Assembly: GCA_004123355.1 (NCBI GenBank)
Contig: SCHM01000002.1
Coordinates: 2,666,001 to 2,730,000, forward strand
Source of the DNA: Amphirosellinia nigrospora
Lineage: Eukaryota > Ascomycota > Sordariomycetes > Xylariales > Xylariaceae
Direction: 5' to 3'
Length of the DNA: 64,000 nt
Shown here: positions 11,965 to 23,880 of the stretch, one piece after another
Layout: each line of letters starts with the position of its first letter
Numbering within the stretch: position 1 is the first letter of the stretch
The notes under the pieces: generated by a model
The model's input: only the letters and a program-made list of their open reading frames with translations
Database searches by the model: none
What the model was told of the DNA's origin: nothing
Position numbers and translations under genes: made by a program

Positions 11965-12420
11965 CGAATCTGATAAGCACGTCTTTCCATAAAAAGGGGG
12001 GCTTGAAGATACTAGGGAGAGCAGAAACATTAGAGCGCGAGATACCTTGAAACTAGGATATGAAGACGACATGAGGTGAGACGAAACGAATAATGAGCTA
12101 TATTGCTCGTTTTGATCACCTTGAAAATACACTTGATAGATCGGCAAGAAACAACCCAGATAAAAACAAGGCATTATACTGAGAAAGCGTGATATGGTGG
12201 CTTTACAACACCGGATCTCTCGAGTTTACATGCCGCCCTCTAGGGGATGGGATACTAGAGACTTGTTCCTAAGTTAATGTATAGCTATGATGAAAAATAG
12301 ATATAAGCTGCAACGTTTACTCATGAAATTTATTGCTCATGCTATAAACAATTATTAACACCAGCGGCGCGCTCGTGCTAGCAAGTAATTTGTTTACATA
12401 AATTCCATATTTGACTCACC
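11965..12420. other. intergenic between convergent genes
   Basis: 456 bp between the 3' ends of the TatD gene (+) and CHL4 (-). Presumably the two 3' UTRs. Nothing else seen. Confidence 0.5.
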
Positions 12421-14140
12421 TCACAACCCAGAGCCCTTGAACCCCTTTATCCGCCCATTCCTCACAGCGCCCATGGTGACCCCTTCTTCGCCCGTCATCC
12501 ATCCAGGCATGCGCTCACCATCAATAAAGCCAGCCTCAACGAGCTGGCGAATACCCGCAAAGACGTGTGATCCATGGAGCGAGAGCCGGACATTGGGACG
12601 CCACGCCCACTTCTCTCGATCCCTATCCCCTTCACGCACCTGTCGTCCTATCGTCGGACGCCGGCTGTCCTGAGAGGCGCTGGTTGCCTGATATCTACCT
12701 CGTCGGTCCTCCTCAGGGCCTTCGTCTTCATCGCCCTCTACTTCTTCAAGGAGACTAGCTTCAACACCGCCTCGACGGCCCTTAGGTTTGCGGGAACGCG
12801 GTTGCTGCGCCTCCTCAGCATCCACAGCCTCCTCTTCACCCTCGACATCGGTCGCGGGTATCGGGAAGGGATCTTCGATTAGGACGTCCACGCGCTCGAT
12901 GCCTTTCCCATCATCTATCTTCATGTTTTCGCCAAACCGCGCCTGCGCAACAAGTCTCAAGCGTTTGCGCCGCTTTTCTTCTTCCGCTATCTCAGGATCC
13001 AAGGCCCGTTTACGGGTCGTCGTCGCCTCTCTGTTCTCCGCATGAGAAGGCCGCCCATCGTCCTCTCGACAGCATCGTCCGATAGGGGCGGGGTAGGCAG
13101 AAGCGAATTAAGCGGGCTATCGGTACGGGCATCTGCGTTTCTGTTGCCGGCATACACACTCCATCCTCCCGCAGCGGCGTTAGTGCGTTCCGAGCCCCGG
13201 AGGCTGAGCATGGCATCTAGGTTCTTGGTCTGCAGGTTGACGGTCTTGAGGGTGTACCGCTCGCGCGGGCGCGACAGCGCCTTGGGGATGCCCTCCACGA
13301 CGAGCGCGCGCAGCGACCGCGTCTCGGCGTGGGTGGTCGGGCCCGCGCTCTGCGACTTGCTGACGAATATGTGCGGCGAGGCGTCCGGGAACGCGACGTA
13401 GATGGTGCGCGAGGCATCGAAGCTCGTCACGGCGCGGGTGGCCGAGGACGAGGACCCCGACGTCGCGGAGATGGCGAGGTCAGTGTTGTAAGGGGAGTCG
13501 AGGATGAAAATGCGCAGCAGGAGGAGCGAGAGGCCCTTGGGGCGGTCGAAGTTATAATGCGCCTTGACGTCGGGCAACACCTCGGCCTGTAAGTTCTGGA
13601 GGAACGTGCTCGGGTGGAAGCGTGGGACATGCATGTTCAGATTGTCGATCTTGTCGTAGTTGTGGCTCGCGTCTACGTCGTCCTCGTGCCTGGGTATCTG
13701 TAGGCGATGGATTTTGTAGCACGCCCATTTCAGCGCTCCCGGGTGATCATACAGGTGCTGCAGATCCGTCATGGCGAGCTGGTACAGGCTGAGGCCCTGC
13801 CGCCAGTCGCCTTCCAGTATGCGGTCTACTACTTCACGCCTGCTGCCCTTGCGCGTCTGCATGTCGGTGTATAGTTCCCGGAGCTCGGCTAGTGAATGCG
13901 CCGGCGGGTAAAGGTCGTTTTCGAATTCATCTTCCTCATCATCCTCGTCGTCGGGTGAGTTTGCCCGGAGAAGTGGAGGGCAGAGAGACTGGTTACTCGG
14001 GTCGAGCCAGTCGAGGGTCAGAGAGAGAAGCGACGGTCGCGAGAGCCGAGTCAGAACCTTGATGACGGAGGGGTTGGAGGGGTCGACGCGGAGGGAAGAG
14101 GGCAGACGGGCCGTGGTCGGAGAGAGAGTGGCGGCGCCAT
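12421..14140 (-). CDS. chl4: CHL4 kinetochore protein (CENP-N homologue)
   Basis: Inner-kinetochore subunit needed for chromosome segregation, the fungal counterpart of CENP-N. Apparently a single exon of about 573 residues. The conserved N-terminal part reads LPSSLRVDPSNPSVIKVLTR, RPSLLSLTLDWLD, then LAELRELYTDMQTRKGSRRE and VVDRILEGDWRQGLSLYQLA. Further on come DVKAHYNFDR, DSPYNTDLA, RTIYVAFPDASPHIFVS, EGIPKALSRPRERYTLK and, at the end, NVRLSLHGSHVFAGIRQLVE with DGERMPGWMTGEEGV. The first in-frame ATG is at 13862, but conserved sequence runs 90 residues further up, so I place the start at the ATG at 14140, with one frame slip just after it. A second slip near 13038 joins MRRTE to ATTTRKRALDPEIAEEEK. 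Two added bases restore the frame. Confidence 0.9.
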
Positions 14141-16912
14141 GGCTGTGCGCCGGGCCGGCGAAAGTAATATTTGTACCGAATGTGCCGATAAGTTACGAGT
14201 TAGTAGTATACTCTGCTGGCGAGCGGTGCCAACATTATGTTGTTATATCTTTTGCAAATATGGGATGGGATTAGCTGGATAATGGGCGTGTTTAAAGACG
14301 CGACGCGTCTCGAAAAGTGTTAGGTAGGTATTTTGGTGCTTTGGTAATATAACCGCCACATGAATTCGTATCTACATATTACACATGTCAACTTGAGTAT
14401 ATACGACGTAAAACCCGTGGTTTCGTTTGTTTCTGTAAACCTAATAGTCTATCATATTACGTTGACAGTAACTGAATGTTATGTTATAAGTGCTACCTAT
14501 TATGCCATCATCATTTACATGGCCAATACCCTAGGCGATGTTATCTCGATAAGGACAAGGTAGAGATGCATTAGGGCCACGAATTGGCCAGCACAATAGC
14601 AACATTATAGTCTTACAGTGCTCTACCCACCACAGTTGGAAACCATCTGCTATAGATAGTAATATGTAAGTCTTAATGCAGTGATCATTTTAAATCACCC
14701 TAAGAGTTATATGAATAATCATAAATTAATTCTGGCGCTTGCTTCGGTGTCGGCGCTTGTACATAGTAGTCAGGTATTGCGTGGGGTAGCAAGTCCAGCC
14801 ATTCCTATTGGATACTTTAGTCAACTCCAACCTCCAACTCAATCCAGAGATAGAAGAAAAAATGGCATTTTGGAGCGCACGTTTAGTTTGATTGGCATTG
14901 AGACTGCCCGTAGTCTATATCATTGGCGGCTTTAGACTAGGTGGTTTTTTGAACGTGCAGCATAGAGTGGATAGCTTTGGAATCACCATGGGTGAAGCAG
15001 GTATAGTTGCTTATAAAGCACGTCTTTGATGTCAGGACGTTGCCATACCTTTCTCTAAAGGTAACATCAACTAGAGACTAAAGAAGAAGTTGCTAGCATC
15101 TAATGCGTGCTAGTATGCGTATTAGTATGCGGAGAGAGGTATGCAGCATGTAAGTTAAGCCTGGAAAACGACAGATTTATATGCATGCAAACGGAACCTG
15201 AGGACGGGAACGCGACACCGCCCCAACGCCATTCGTTCTATCCTGCAACAGAAAGTCCGGGAATTGCAACAACTTCGGAAATCTCTGCCAATTTTATCAA
15301 ACGACAATTTGGGCTTATAAATCCAAGTTGGGCCTGATACAGTATGTTATCCCCATTCGCCCGATCGCACTGCTATATGGCACACTGCAGGTCAGTATAC
15401 CGTGTGCTTTTACATCCGGTAGCGGGCCGTAGTATGCGTTTTGAAGCCAAGTCAGACACAGGGGTAACAAAGAAAGGTGATTGAAGAAGGCCAGAAGATT
15501 GAAGTTGAGATATGTTGAATACTTGACGTCAGCTCACCGACATCCAATCCGGAAGTGTACTTGAGAGAGCAACACAATGCGAGGATGCGATTGATGGCAT
15601 TTTTGCGGAACAAAGAAAAATACCGAGATCGGAGTTTTCTCGGTACCATTAATGGAGATTTCATAATCATTGATTATAAATCTGTAGGGGCAAATACGTA
15701 GCTATGTATCTTGGTCTAACCTATCTAGGAGAAAAAGCTGAACACACCACATACTATACCACAGACACACACACATGACATTAAACATGTGGACAGTATA
15801 CCTATCATCTAGGCACCTTCATATAATGGCATGCGGCGCAAACAATTTCCGTTATGCAAGGTCGAGAGGGGAGACGCAATTAACAAATGTAATCTATATA
15901 CTAATTATATGTACATATAGTGGTATACTAGGTACCATTAGCAGCGGCACCTTGCTATCTTACGAGTCGGGGGAATTAGGTAAAACCAGCGTGGGATGAG
16001 AATCGGCTCAGGGCTGTAATTGGCCAACGTCAATGGTGGCTCAACTCAACCCGCGTTCGCAGGCTCCCTTTCACCAGCCCTGCTAGGCGGCCCAAGGGGT
16101 CTGGGCTACCTCGGTAGCGGATCGTCAGGATGTCAAGTATATCCGTCCGACCTTTATTAGGTACCATCAATGTTTCCAACGGCTTTCTGTATGCAGCGTA
16201 AATCACCCCACTTCATCATCAAAGATATAACCTTGAAATTTATATCTAGAGGCCTGAGAAGACATTAATTTCCCACTTAGCTGTGCAATATAAGTGAGCT
16301 GCGTGGTACGATCTCAGTCTTCGATTCTCCAACGTCAGGTGGGCGTCAGCCGTTCACAAGCACACCCCCCACTTGCAGCCAAGAAGGTGGTACCGCAGTA
16401 CCTAGTGTAGCGAGAAACTTACGTCTTCGGCCGGCTAGCCTGATTAGGAGCTTACCGGTGAGAAGGCCACCAACAATCGCCGGCTTTTATGGGTTTTTTT
16501 TCTAGTGTCTTTGAGTGTGAATAGTTGTCTTTGATGTTCCGATTCATCATCTTCCGATCGACCCACCGTGTACTATACCTGGAAATACCATTCCTTTCTT
16601 CCACCCCAAAACTCTCTCGCATCCTTGTATCAACAACCCCTCAACATCAACTACCAACCATCGCGAACAACTAAGCGACCGACTGCGAATTGCGACGTGA
16701 AGAGAAGTGTTGATCAGATGACAAAAAGGCATAGCAGCCATCAATCCTAGCATACACCCATTACACGATTCCGACGGACAGGAGATATCAGGTCGCTCTG
16801 CCCGAATTGAGCTAACGCTCGCGCTGGAGCATTGAATTACCGGGTTATTAGTTTGGTTCGAGGAGACCGTCGGCCGCACCTACGACGACGGCGATTACCT
16901 TGAGTCGACGAT
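14141..16912. other. intergenic, no supported gene
   Basis: Divergent promoter region between CHL4 (-) and the CYS-3-like gene (+). From about 14280 to 16000 it is AT-rich with only short frames that match nothing I recognise. From about 16300 to 16912 the pyrimidine-rich strand suggests a long 5' leader for the bZIP gene. Confidence 0.45.
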
Positions 16913-18563
16913 ATGTCTGGCTACGGCGGCGTCGGGCCACCCCGTCAACGTGTCACAGTTGCTGCAAATCTCAACAGGGTTCCGGAGCCTGCACCACAAC
17001 CCGATGACAATCTGGCCAACCTCGACGACGAGCTGGCCATGTTCACCAACACGACTTTTATAGATTGGGACGCGGCGACTCCTCGCGGGAGCGTACACGA
17101 GACGTCCACTACTGCTACTACATCACCTACGGCTGAGCGTGTCCCCTCGGACACAATCGGTGGTGAGCTATCAAGCTTCGACTTTGACTTGCCAGGTTAG
17201 TGTGATTTGCACCTTGGTCTTCTGTCCATTGTCTTTATCGTCTACGCTGCCTTGTTGTTGGCTTTTCTCATCTGCTTCATGGCACCAGCCGTGGCAAGGG
17301 CTACCCTGAAGTCGTTTCTCGTTCTGCTTCTGCCTCCCCGGCTGTTCGACCTTGACCACCCCACATGCAACAGTCAGCAGCACAGATCCCCTAAATCTAA
17401 ATCTAGAGGGTTGCGTGCAAGCCTATACACTGCTACACACCCGCCGGACAACTCCTGTTTTCTTATTTGCCACAGACCTTCGTGCTCTGCAGCTTCCCTG
17501 GCCCCGAAGACCCTTTTTTCTCCGGTTACTATAACCATTTGTATGGCCGAGTGGATCAGCGGTGCATTCTGCTCAGCCGAGCGTCGTGGTAGCCCGCAAA
17601 AACGACATCTTGCACCAAAATGCGTTCTCTAGCCCTCCGCCGACTGTGTCACCACAAAGTCCAGGGCCCACCTGACTCCACTGCAATCGCAGTTTGTGAG
17701 GCGGTGATTGGCCGGTGACCCGTTCCGTGGGGGCGCGACCCCTGGCAAGCGCCTTAAGGTTCATTCGCTCGACAGAATAGCATGCTATGGCGCAATCAGC
17801 CCGATGGTGCAATTCCCCGTGATCTTGAGGTGATCGTAGGGGAAAGGTCGCAGGCCACATGCAAATGCGCTGCTTTGCATTCGAGCTTGCCGGCGCTTGA
17901 TAACCATGGCTGCCAATCTAAACTTTATTTTCTATTTCTCCCACTATTCGAAGTTGTCATTTCAGGTGCGGAGCACCTCAGTCATATACGGCATTGTTTA
18001 CCTCATGTTTGTTCGTTCACTGGCACCACGGCGGTCTAACATCACGTCATGACTTCAGGCGACTTTAATGGCTTCGACTTCCACAATTACCCGACGCCAA
18101 ACGTCAACAGCTTTTCAGACAACTTAGGCACACTGGCACCAATTCAACCCTCTCCCACGTATCCCCTAACGGGGCCCAGGCCCCCTACGGATCGTCCATG
18201 CATCCGGGAGACAAGATATCCTCTGACGCACCACCTCGACGTCGCCAGCTTTCTTTCGAGGAGCAGTCGAGGTTAGCTGCGGAGGAGGATAAGCGGAGGC
18301 GTAATACTGCCGCCAGCGCCCGGTTCCGAGTGAAGAAGAAGGCTCGTGAGCAAGCACTCGAGAAGCGCGAAAAGGAGCTCAGTGATAAAGTCGGCGCTCT
18401 TGAGACTCGGATATCATCATTGGAGACAGAAAACAAATGGCTACGAGAACTCGTCATGGAGAAGAATGGCGGCAGCGATTCTGCAGTATCCACCTTACTC
18501 GAGAAGCAAAAGCCCGAGTCCACAAGAAAAGCAGCAGCTCAGTCTAAGCCAGAGTCGTCTTGA
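16913..18563 (+). CDS. cys-3: bZIP transcription factor, CYS-3/MetR type sulfur regulator
   Basis: Nuclear activator of the CYS-3/MetR family, which turns on sulfur-assimilation genes when sulfur is scarce. Exons 16913-17195 and 18059-18563, about 262 residues. The basic region EEDKRRRNTAASARFRVKKK is the family signature, followed by a leucine zipper (ALEKREKELSDKVGALETR, SLETENKWLRELVMEKN). The N-terminal exon is acidic and Thr/Ser-rich, as in activation domains; the splice joins SFDFDLPG to DFNGFDFHNYPTPN in frame. One slip at the C4 run 18163-18166 (TYPPNGAQAPYGSSMHPG after adding one C) is the only break. The 863-nt intron is far longer than the others here and contains a structured-RNA candidate. 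A related paralogue (MetZ/Zip1-like) cannot be excluded. Confidence 0.85.
17530..17935 (+). ncRNA. candidate structured, pol III-type ncRNA inside an intron
   Basis: Within the 863-nt intron of the bZIP gene. A sequence identical to the pol III A-box consensus (TGGCCGAGTGG, 17544-17554) is followed 200 bp on by a weaker B-box-like GGTTCATTCGC (17758-17768). Hairpins are dense: GGTGCA/TGCACC (17561-17566, 17611-17616) enclosing GTCGT/ACGAC (17583-17587, 17602-17606); the palindrome ATAGCATGCTAT (17777-17788); TTCCCC/GGGGAA (17813-17818, 17839-17844) enclosing GATC/GATC; and a perfect 7-bp stem ATGCAAA/TTTGCAT (17859-17865, 17874-17880). T-rich sequence near 17925 could end transcription. I could not match it to 7SL, RNase P/MRP or snoRNAs. 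Boundaries are guesses. It could instead be an intronic regulatory fold. Confidence 0.35.
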
Positions 18564-18939
18564 CAAATCAACAGCGGGGCTGCATTAGAAACGCGCGCAT
18601 GATTGTATTACAGGGCCGGCGTTGTACAGGAAGGCAACTATCCGAGGAATAATCCTCTTCGGGAGTAGGGGGGGGCGACGGCGGCGGTATCAACGATTGT
18701 CATATATTCTGGTTTTAAGCGTTCTTGTGGGTCTTTTGGATATCTACATATATACCTCTTTCGGCGGCTATGTTCTGCCTACGACGACCATCACTCATCG
18801 TTCAAGTATTCCAATGTCTGATTTATGATGTGTTCACGTATCGTGACATGGTACCACAATGTCCGGACGACCCGAGCGGTTGGTATCACTTCTATCAGAT
18901 AGAGAAGCCTCGCGAGTCATTAAGCTTAGCTTAGCTAGT
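18564..18939. other. intergenic between convergent genes
   Basis: 376 bp between the bZIP gene (+) and the small mitochondrial-type gene (-). Holds a GC-rich stretch near 18670 and otherwise only 3' UTR-like sequence. Confidence 0.5.
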
Positions 18940-19615
18940 TTACTTATTTCCCGTGCCCGAATCATTCTCGGAGCTACCAGGCTCCTTCGCGGCACGCAGT
19001 TTTGCGAGGCGCATTTGATTCCTCTTCCCCACTACATTTCTTAGTCAGCACCGTTGCTTGCGTAAGAGGCGCCGATGATAGAGCCCGAAACGAGTAAATA
19101 GAAATGACGATCAATGACACAATCACAGGGAAATGATAAGAAGAGTGACTTACATATCCGTACTGTGTTTTCTCGCTCGATGTCTGCCATCTTCTCCCAG
19201 TTTGCGATCCGGCTTAGCGTCCCGTCCTCGTTGACGACGAGCGGGCCGAGATGGTCTAGACGCAGTGCTGCCCCGCCGACTTCTAGCGTCGGCGATGTGC
19301 CGTCGACAGCCGGGAGTGCTGGGAGGGGGATGAGTTTGAGGGGGCTTGGGATTCGGGTTGTGGATTATCGTTGGTTTCTTTCATGCCTTCTGTGGTGTCC
19401 ATGGTTGGTGATGATGATGATGGTGAGCTTGCGGATGATGAGTACGGTGAAGTAAAGGAATTTGAGAAAGGTAGTGATCGCTGAGCTAGAAGGTGTTGCC
19501 GTTGAGTTGTGGTGGTTGGGAAAACGGAGATTGATCTGGCGGGATGTTGCGCTCGAAGTCTTTGCTTGTTGTTGAAGGTGATGAAAGCCGATTGGAGGGT
19601 ACGGCTTGATTTCAT
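18940..19615 (-). CDS. small fungal protein, probably mitochondrial
   Basis: About 184 residues in two exons, 19615-19154 and 19031-18940. I recognise the C-terminal half as a conserved fungal protein of unknown function: LRLDHLGPLVVNEDGTLSR, then IANWEKM, and after the intron ILGKRNQMRLAKLRAAKE. The N-terminal 60 residues are rich in Arg, Ser, Thr and Gln with almost no acidic residues (for example RSISVFPTTTTQRQHLLAQR), as in mitochondrial presequences. A Ser/Pro-rich linker with an acidic patch follows. One slip at the C5 run (forward G5 19325-19329) joins SNSSP to LPALPAVDGTSPTLEV. With one base added the coding length is 185 codons. Function unknown. Confidence 0.75.
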
Positions 19616-20607
19616 CACTTTGGTAGTCTATGTGCTTATGATGCACAGTATAGTGGATGAATCCCGGTGGTACGCAGAGATTCTGGTGGTTTCCGCCGTT
19701 CAAAATAGAATATGGGAGTATGTACTTCAAATTTGATCAGTATTCAACCCTGTTACTGCACCTTTTTAACGAGAGCTGTGAATTCTACGGCTTTTGCCGG
19801 TACTGTCTGTATTTTTTTTAATTTAGCTTTTTATCATTCACTGGATACAGATTCATTCGCCTGTACTTTTCTGGACGATTCTGGAAATTGGGTCGCATTT
19901 GGTAGGGGCTGATTGGTGGATCTACATTTTGAGGGTCACGTGATTTCGCGTCTCTTCATATTAAGGCCTTGATTTGTGGTTTTCATCTATGGTTTTCAAA
20001 CTGACAGGTGTAGGTAAAGTCTCAATGTAAATATGCGATTCTCATTTCAGCAGTTTTTTACTCAATTTGATGAGGCAGAAGTCCCTATATAAACGACGTA
20101 TCTGGGAGCAAATATGGTGTTTGATTCAATCTATTCCTCCATAACCTCATGGTTTAGCACACTTGTAGGGTGACGATAGGTCTTCATGCGTGTCTTACGA
20201 TTAAATATTTAAACTTCCACGGAAAAGGTGATAAATCAAGAAGTACCGGCAAGCTACCCGCATATTGCTTTCCTTGCTGACTGATTCGGGCCTGACGAAG
20301 GAGGAAGGCTGAGTAATACGCATCTACATTTATATATAATCACTTATATAAATGAGGGATTCGTGATATAATACAACGCAGTACAATTCGTGTAAAAATC
20401 AATCAAAATAGCGAATGTGAGTAACTAACTAAAAGAATGTGTAGGTGACAAAGCCACTGCCCCCTTTCCTTGACTCTCGTGTGAGTCCCCCTACTTATTA
20501 TACATCATTTCCAGCCCCTCACTAACTACTTTCACAGACTGCCACTACCACTACATCACCACGTGAAAAATCCCCCAAAGTTAATATAATTAGAGAAATT
20601 CGACCAG
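19616..20607. other. intergenic, no supported gene
   Basis: Promoter of the small mitochondrial-type gene and 3' flank of the SLT gene. AT-rich, with no recognisable coding or RNA signal. Confidence 0.45.
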
Positions 20608-21392
20608 TTAGCAAGTAGAGGCGGCCAGAGTCCAACCGTGAGCGCGATTAGCAACGTCGCTAGCGTAGCAGGGTGTACTAGTGAAGCCATTTTCCAAGTG
20701 CTTGTAGTCCACAGAGCCGCTATTATAGAGACGAGCAGCAGCGTAATAGGCGGCAGGCTGAATTTTGCCGTAGTGGGCAACCTACGTGCATAGATATATT
20801 AGTTGATATCTCTGAGTTTCTTCTTTTATGACTTTCAGAATAACAAGGAATTAAGGGGGTTTTATACACACCGTCTTAGCAAGGGTCTGTTTGAGGCCAT
20901 CTCCGGAGGAAGTACCGGCGGTTCCGTCTTTAATCATCTGTACAATCTTGGACTGGGGGCATGGGTTGACGCCAGCGCAAGTACCGGCGCCATTGTGCGA
21001 CTGCATGAGACCAGGGTTACGGACTCCGTTACCAGTAGTTGGTACTCGTACGCAACCTTGCTCTCCTGCATGATAATAAGCAGAATGAAGCGAGACTGGA
21101 CTCCCGTTTCGGATGCCACCTGCGTGATAGCCGCTTTGATATGTTTAATCTCGTCCGCCGAGTTGTCCGCGCCCCAGCCGTTCCAGCCACAAGACTTCTG
21201 AATCAGTGGTAAGTTGTGATTCCAGAGCCCCTCGAAATCGCCCCAGTCCGATGTCACTGGCCACCCTGCAGCGGTGCCATCGCCAGTATATTTGCGGTAA
21301 AAGTCGCTAAGGCCGCGTTCTTGGATAACACTGGTAGGTGCGGCGGCCACACTGACAAGAGCAGCAAAAGCGAGAATAATATTCTTGAACAT
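20608..21392 (-). CDS. secreted SLT-domain (lysozyme-like) protein
   Basis: Secreted protein of about 231 residues with a lysozyme/soluble lytic transglycosylase fold. Exons 21392-20872 and 20781-20608. A signal peptide [19 protein letters not shown] opens the chain. The catalytic-Glu motif is in [11 protein letters not shown], preceded by [19 protein letters not shown]. The SLT hallmark [16 protein letters not shown] follows a frame slip (near 21058, one A short on the coding strand). The second exon gives [15 protein letters not shown] and [17 protein letters not shown], both typical of fungal members. Four or more cysteines fit a disulfide-bonded extracellular enzyme. It may cleave bacterial peptidoglycan or a related glycan; substrate is inference from the family. 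The start is the first ATG in frame. Confidence 0.82.
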
Positions 21393-23880
21393 TGTCAAAA
21401 GATTGAATATGGATATATCGATGTAGTTAGAGAAGTTGTCAACTGAAGAAGATCCCGTTAAGGAAGGTCGAGAAGAAAATATGCAAAGAATGACTGAAGC
21501 TATTCTGATGGATGCTGTTTAGACTAGAATCATGAACGATGAAGGGCGGCCGGCTTCAAATTATACATATTCCAACATCTAGCTACTGAGGCTCTGATTA
21601 AAGATTTAAGTACATTTTTCGCCTCACTGAATCTCTCGTGATTTACTGCGGTCGTCCGACGCCCAGTCCTTAGCCTTCCTTTTCGAACATCTCCAAGACA
21701 CGAAGGATGCCATTAGTTGGATTCGCGAATGACCTTCCTACACAGGCGATGCTGTCTCGTGGGGTTGAGAAAAGGCTGCGCAGACAGTCTGACGAAGAAC
21801 CCAAAGAAGTGCTCATGCCGCGTTAAGGTAACTTATTGAGGTAACGTGACATCTATGAAACGCGCAGCACGCGTGTCCTTATGTAAGGGGGCTAAAAACC
21901 TAAGGAATATATGGAAATAAATATTGATTAAATTAGGTCGCCGGATAGATTAATTGCAGTCTATAATAGTCGTCTCGCTATGTTGAGACCAATCCTGCAC
22001 GCCGCTTCACTGGGGAGGTGTCAGGTTGTATGCTTTAGATAGAAGTAAAGTTTACAGAGGGGATGCCTAATTAGGAAGAGACGCCCTTAAGGGTAATTAA
22101 TGGTGGACACGATCAAGATGGGGATTAGGATTGGGGCATTGGGCCATGAATAGAATATAATGCGGCGTAAACGGCGTACCGTAGTATTACTGTCGGCTGA
22201 CTATACCGAACAAGTTCGGGAGCCCGCGCCACAGACTCCAGTTCACGGAGGAAAGGAAGAGGCTGACACGGACGGAGATTTCAAGACCTCAATATGCCGA
22301 CGTATAGCGGAAGATTACGGCTTCAAATACGGCGAAACCCTCCGGCTCGGGGCATGCCGATCGATATCGCGACAAAAACTTTGACTTCTTCTCGTCCCGC
22401 GCTCCGAAGGGGTAGACATTTGCGTACACAAAACCAAACATGAGCCAATATTTAGGAATTTGGGGGCATTGAATATCGCTTGACGATCACGCGCGCTCAT
22501 GGACTTGATTTGGGGGCTACTGGGAAAATATAGATTATAAAATGAAAATCGCCACCTACGCCGCATGCCCTTCGAGAGACCCGAGGGCTTCCCATCCACA
22601 CGTTAACATGTCGCCGCATCGTCTTTGTATCAAGATTGGGAGCACTGTTGGCGGTGGTTTCGGTGAATTAAACTACGCCGCCTTACTTACTGCCTCATAC
22701 TTAGACTACCCAACCGCACACTTACCACAAGGACACAAGCGTTGACAAAGAGACTTGCTGCCTGTATGTAAATAGTAAACGAGCGTCACACGATCTACGA
22801 TGATATTCGAGCCTTCGTGCAACGACATATCGATTACCTACTGAACTGCAGGTTCCTAGCCACCAAGTTTCCTTCCAATTTCCAAAATTCATCGGGGACA
22901 GTTTTAAACTACGTCGTACTCTCGGACGAGTAGAAGTACGTATTGAAAAAAAAAAAAAAACCTGGGGGTTTTTTCTACAACTGGTAGGCTCAGGAGTCCC
23001 AATAATATAAGCGGACTTAGCATCAGAGGTCACATAAAGATATTAAATTAGCTGAGATGTGTGTAATAAAGCCTATTGTTTAATTCAAGGCCGTGTCCGC
23101 CTGAGCTGAAGAAAGAAAAGAGTACGGGATGTGTGTTTTTACTGGTTTATCTACACTTAGACTTGAATTAGAAACATTCCACCTTATTAAACTTTGCTCA
23201 ACCCAGGAAGACAGCTTTCTTATTTCATCGTAAGCCGTAGCTTCTGGTACCAAGAATGGCGTGATGGACTAGATGCATCCCCCAAGACAACTCTCTTTCT
23301 TGCCAAAACGGAAACTGTAATATCGATGCTTCATTGATTATTTCGACTTTTATCCACGAGTAGATTTTGATCAGTAGCAAGCCCTGTTTTCCACGGGAGA
23401 AGTGGACTGGGCAACTAGGTCTCTAGTTACCTCCTAAAAGCCTTAATGTGCCAACCCTACAAAGAGGGAATCGAAAACGCGCTTCATGAAAATTTATTGT
23501 TGAATATTCAATAACCATTTACTCCCACAAAGTAGAGCCTAGAATAACTAAATAGTACCAAATTCAAAAATTTTCTTTTTGCGCCAAAATACAAAACTAA
23601 ATTTGCTAAGTTCTACGAAGTCGGGAGGTTTCCTGCCAAAAGGTCACAGTATTGCTATTGATAATAAATATAGAACTTTGGTGGTGGCGAGAAGGTGGCC
23701 AATGCGGTTAGGTACCGTCTCAACCCCTTAACTAGGTAGGTAAGTAGGCAGGTACAGAGTAAGCACTACACCAACAACGCCCACCGCAGCACAAACTCCT
23801 CAATCAATAATACTGTGCTTATTTTTCTTATTTTATGACTTTGTTAGCCTTACTTTTGGTGTCAATCGGATTAACATAGT
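21393..23880. other. intergenic, no supported gene
   Basis: Divergent region between the SLT gene (-) and the HET gene (+). Contains an A14 run at about 22945 followed by a G5/T6 tract, and CCTA/TAGG motifs near 23730. Open frames such as 22160-22384 are unrecognised. No RNA gene seen. Confidence 0.45.

Noticed and set aside
13042-13592. Plus-strand frames opposite CHL4
   Set aside because: GC-rich shadow frames; the minus strand carries conserved CHL4 blocks.
17207-17632. 141-codon plus frame with hydrophobic start
   Set aside because: Lies in the long intron of the CYS-3-like gene, has no conserved motif, and overlaps the hairpin-rich segment.
19114-19455. 113-codon plus frame
   Set aside because: Antisense to the conserved LDHLGPLVVNEDGTLSR protein.
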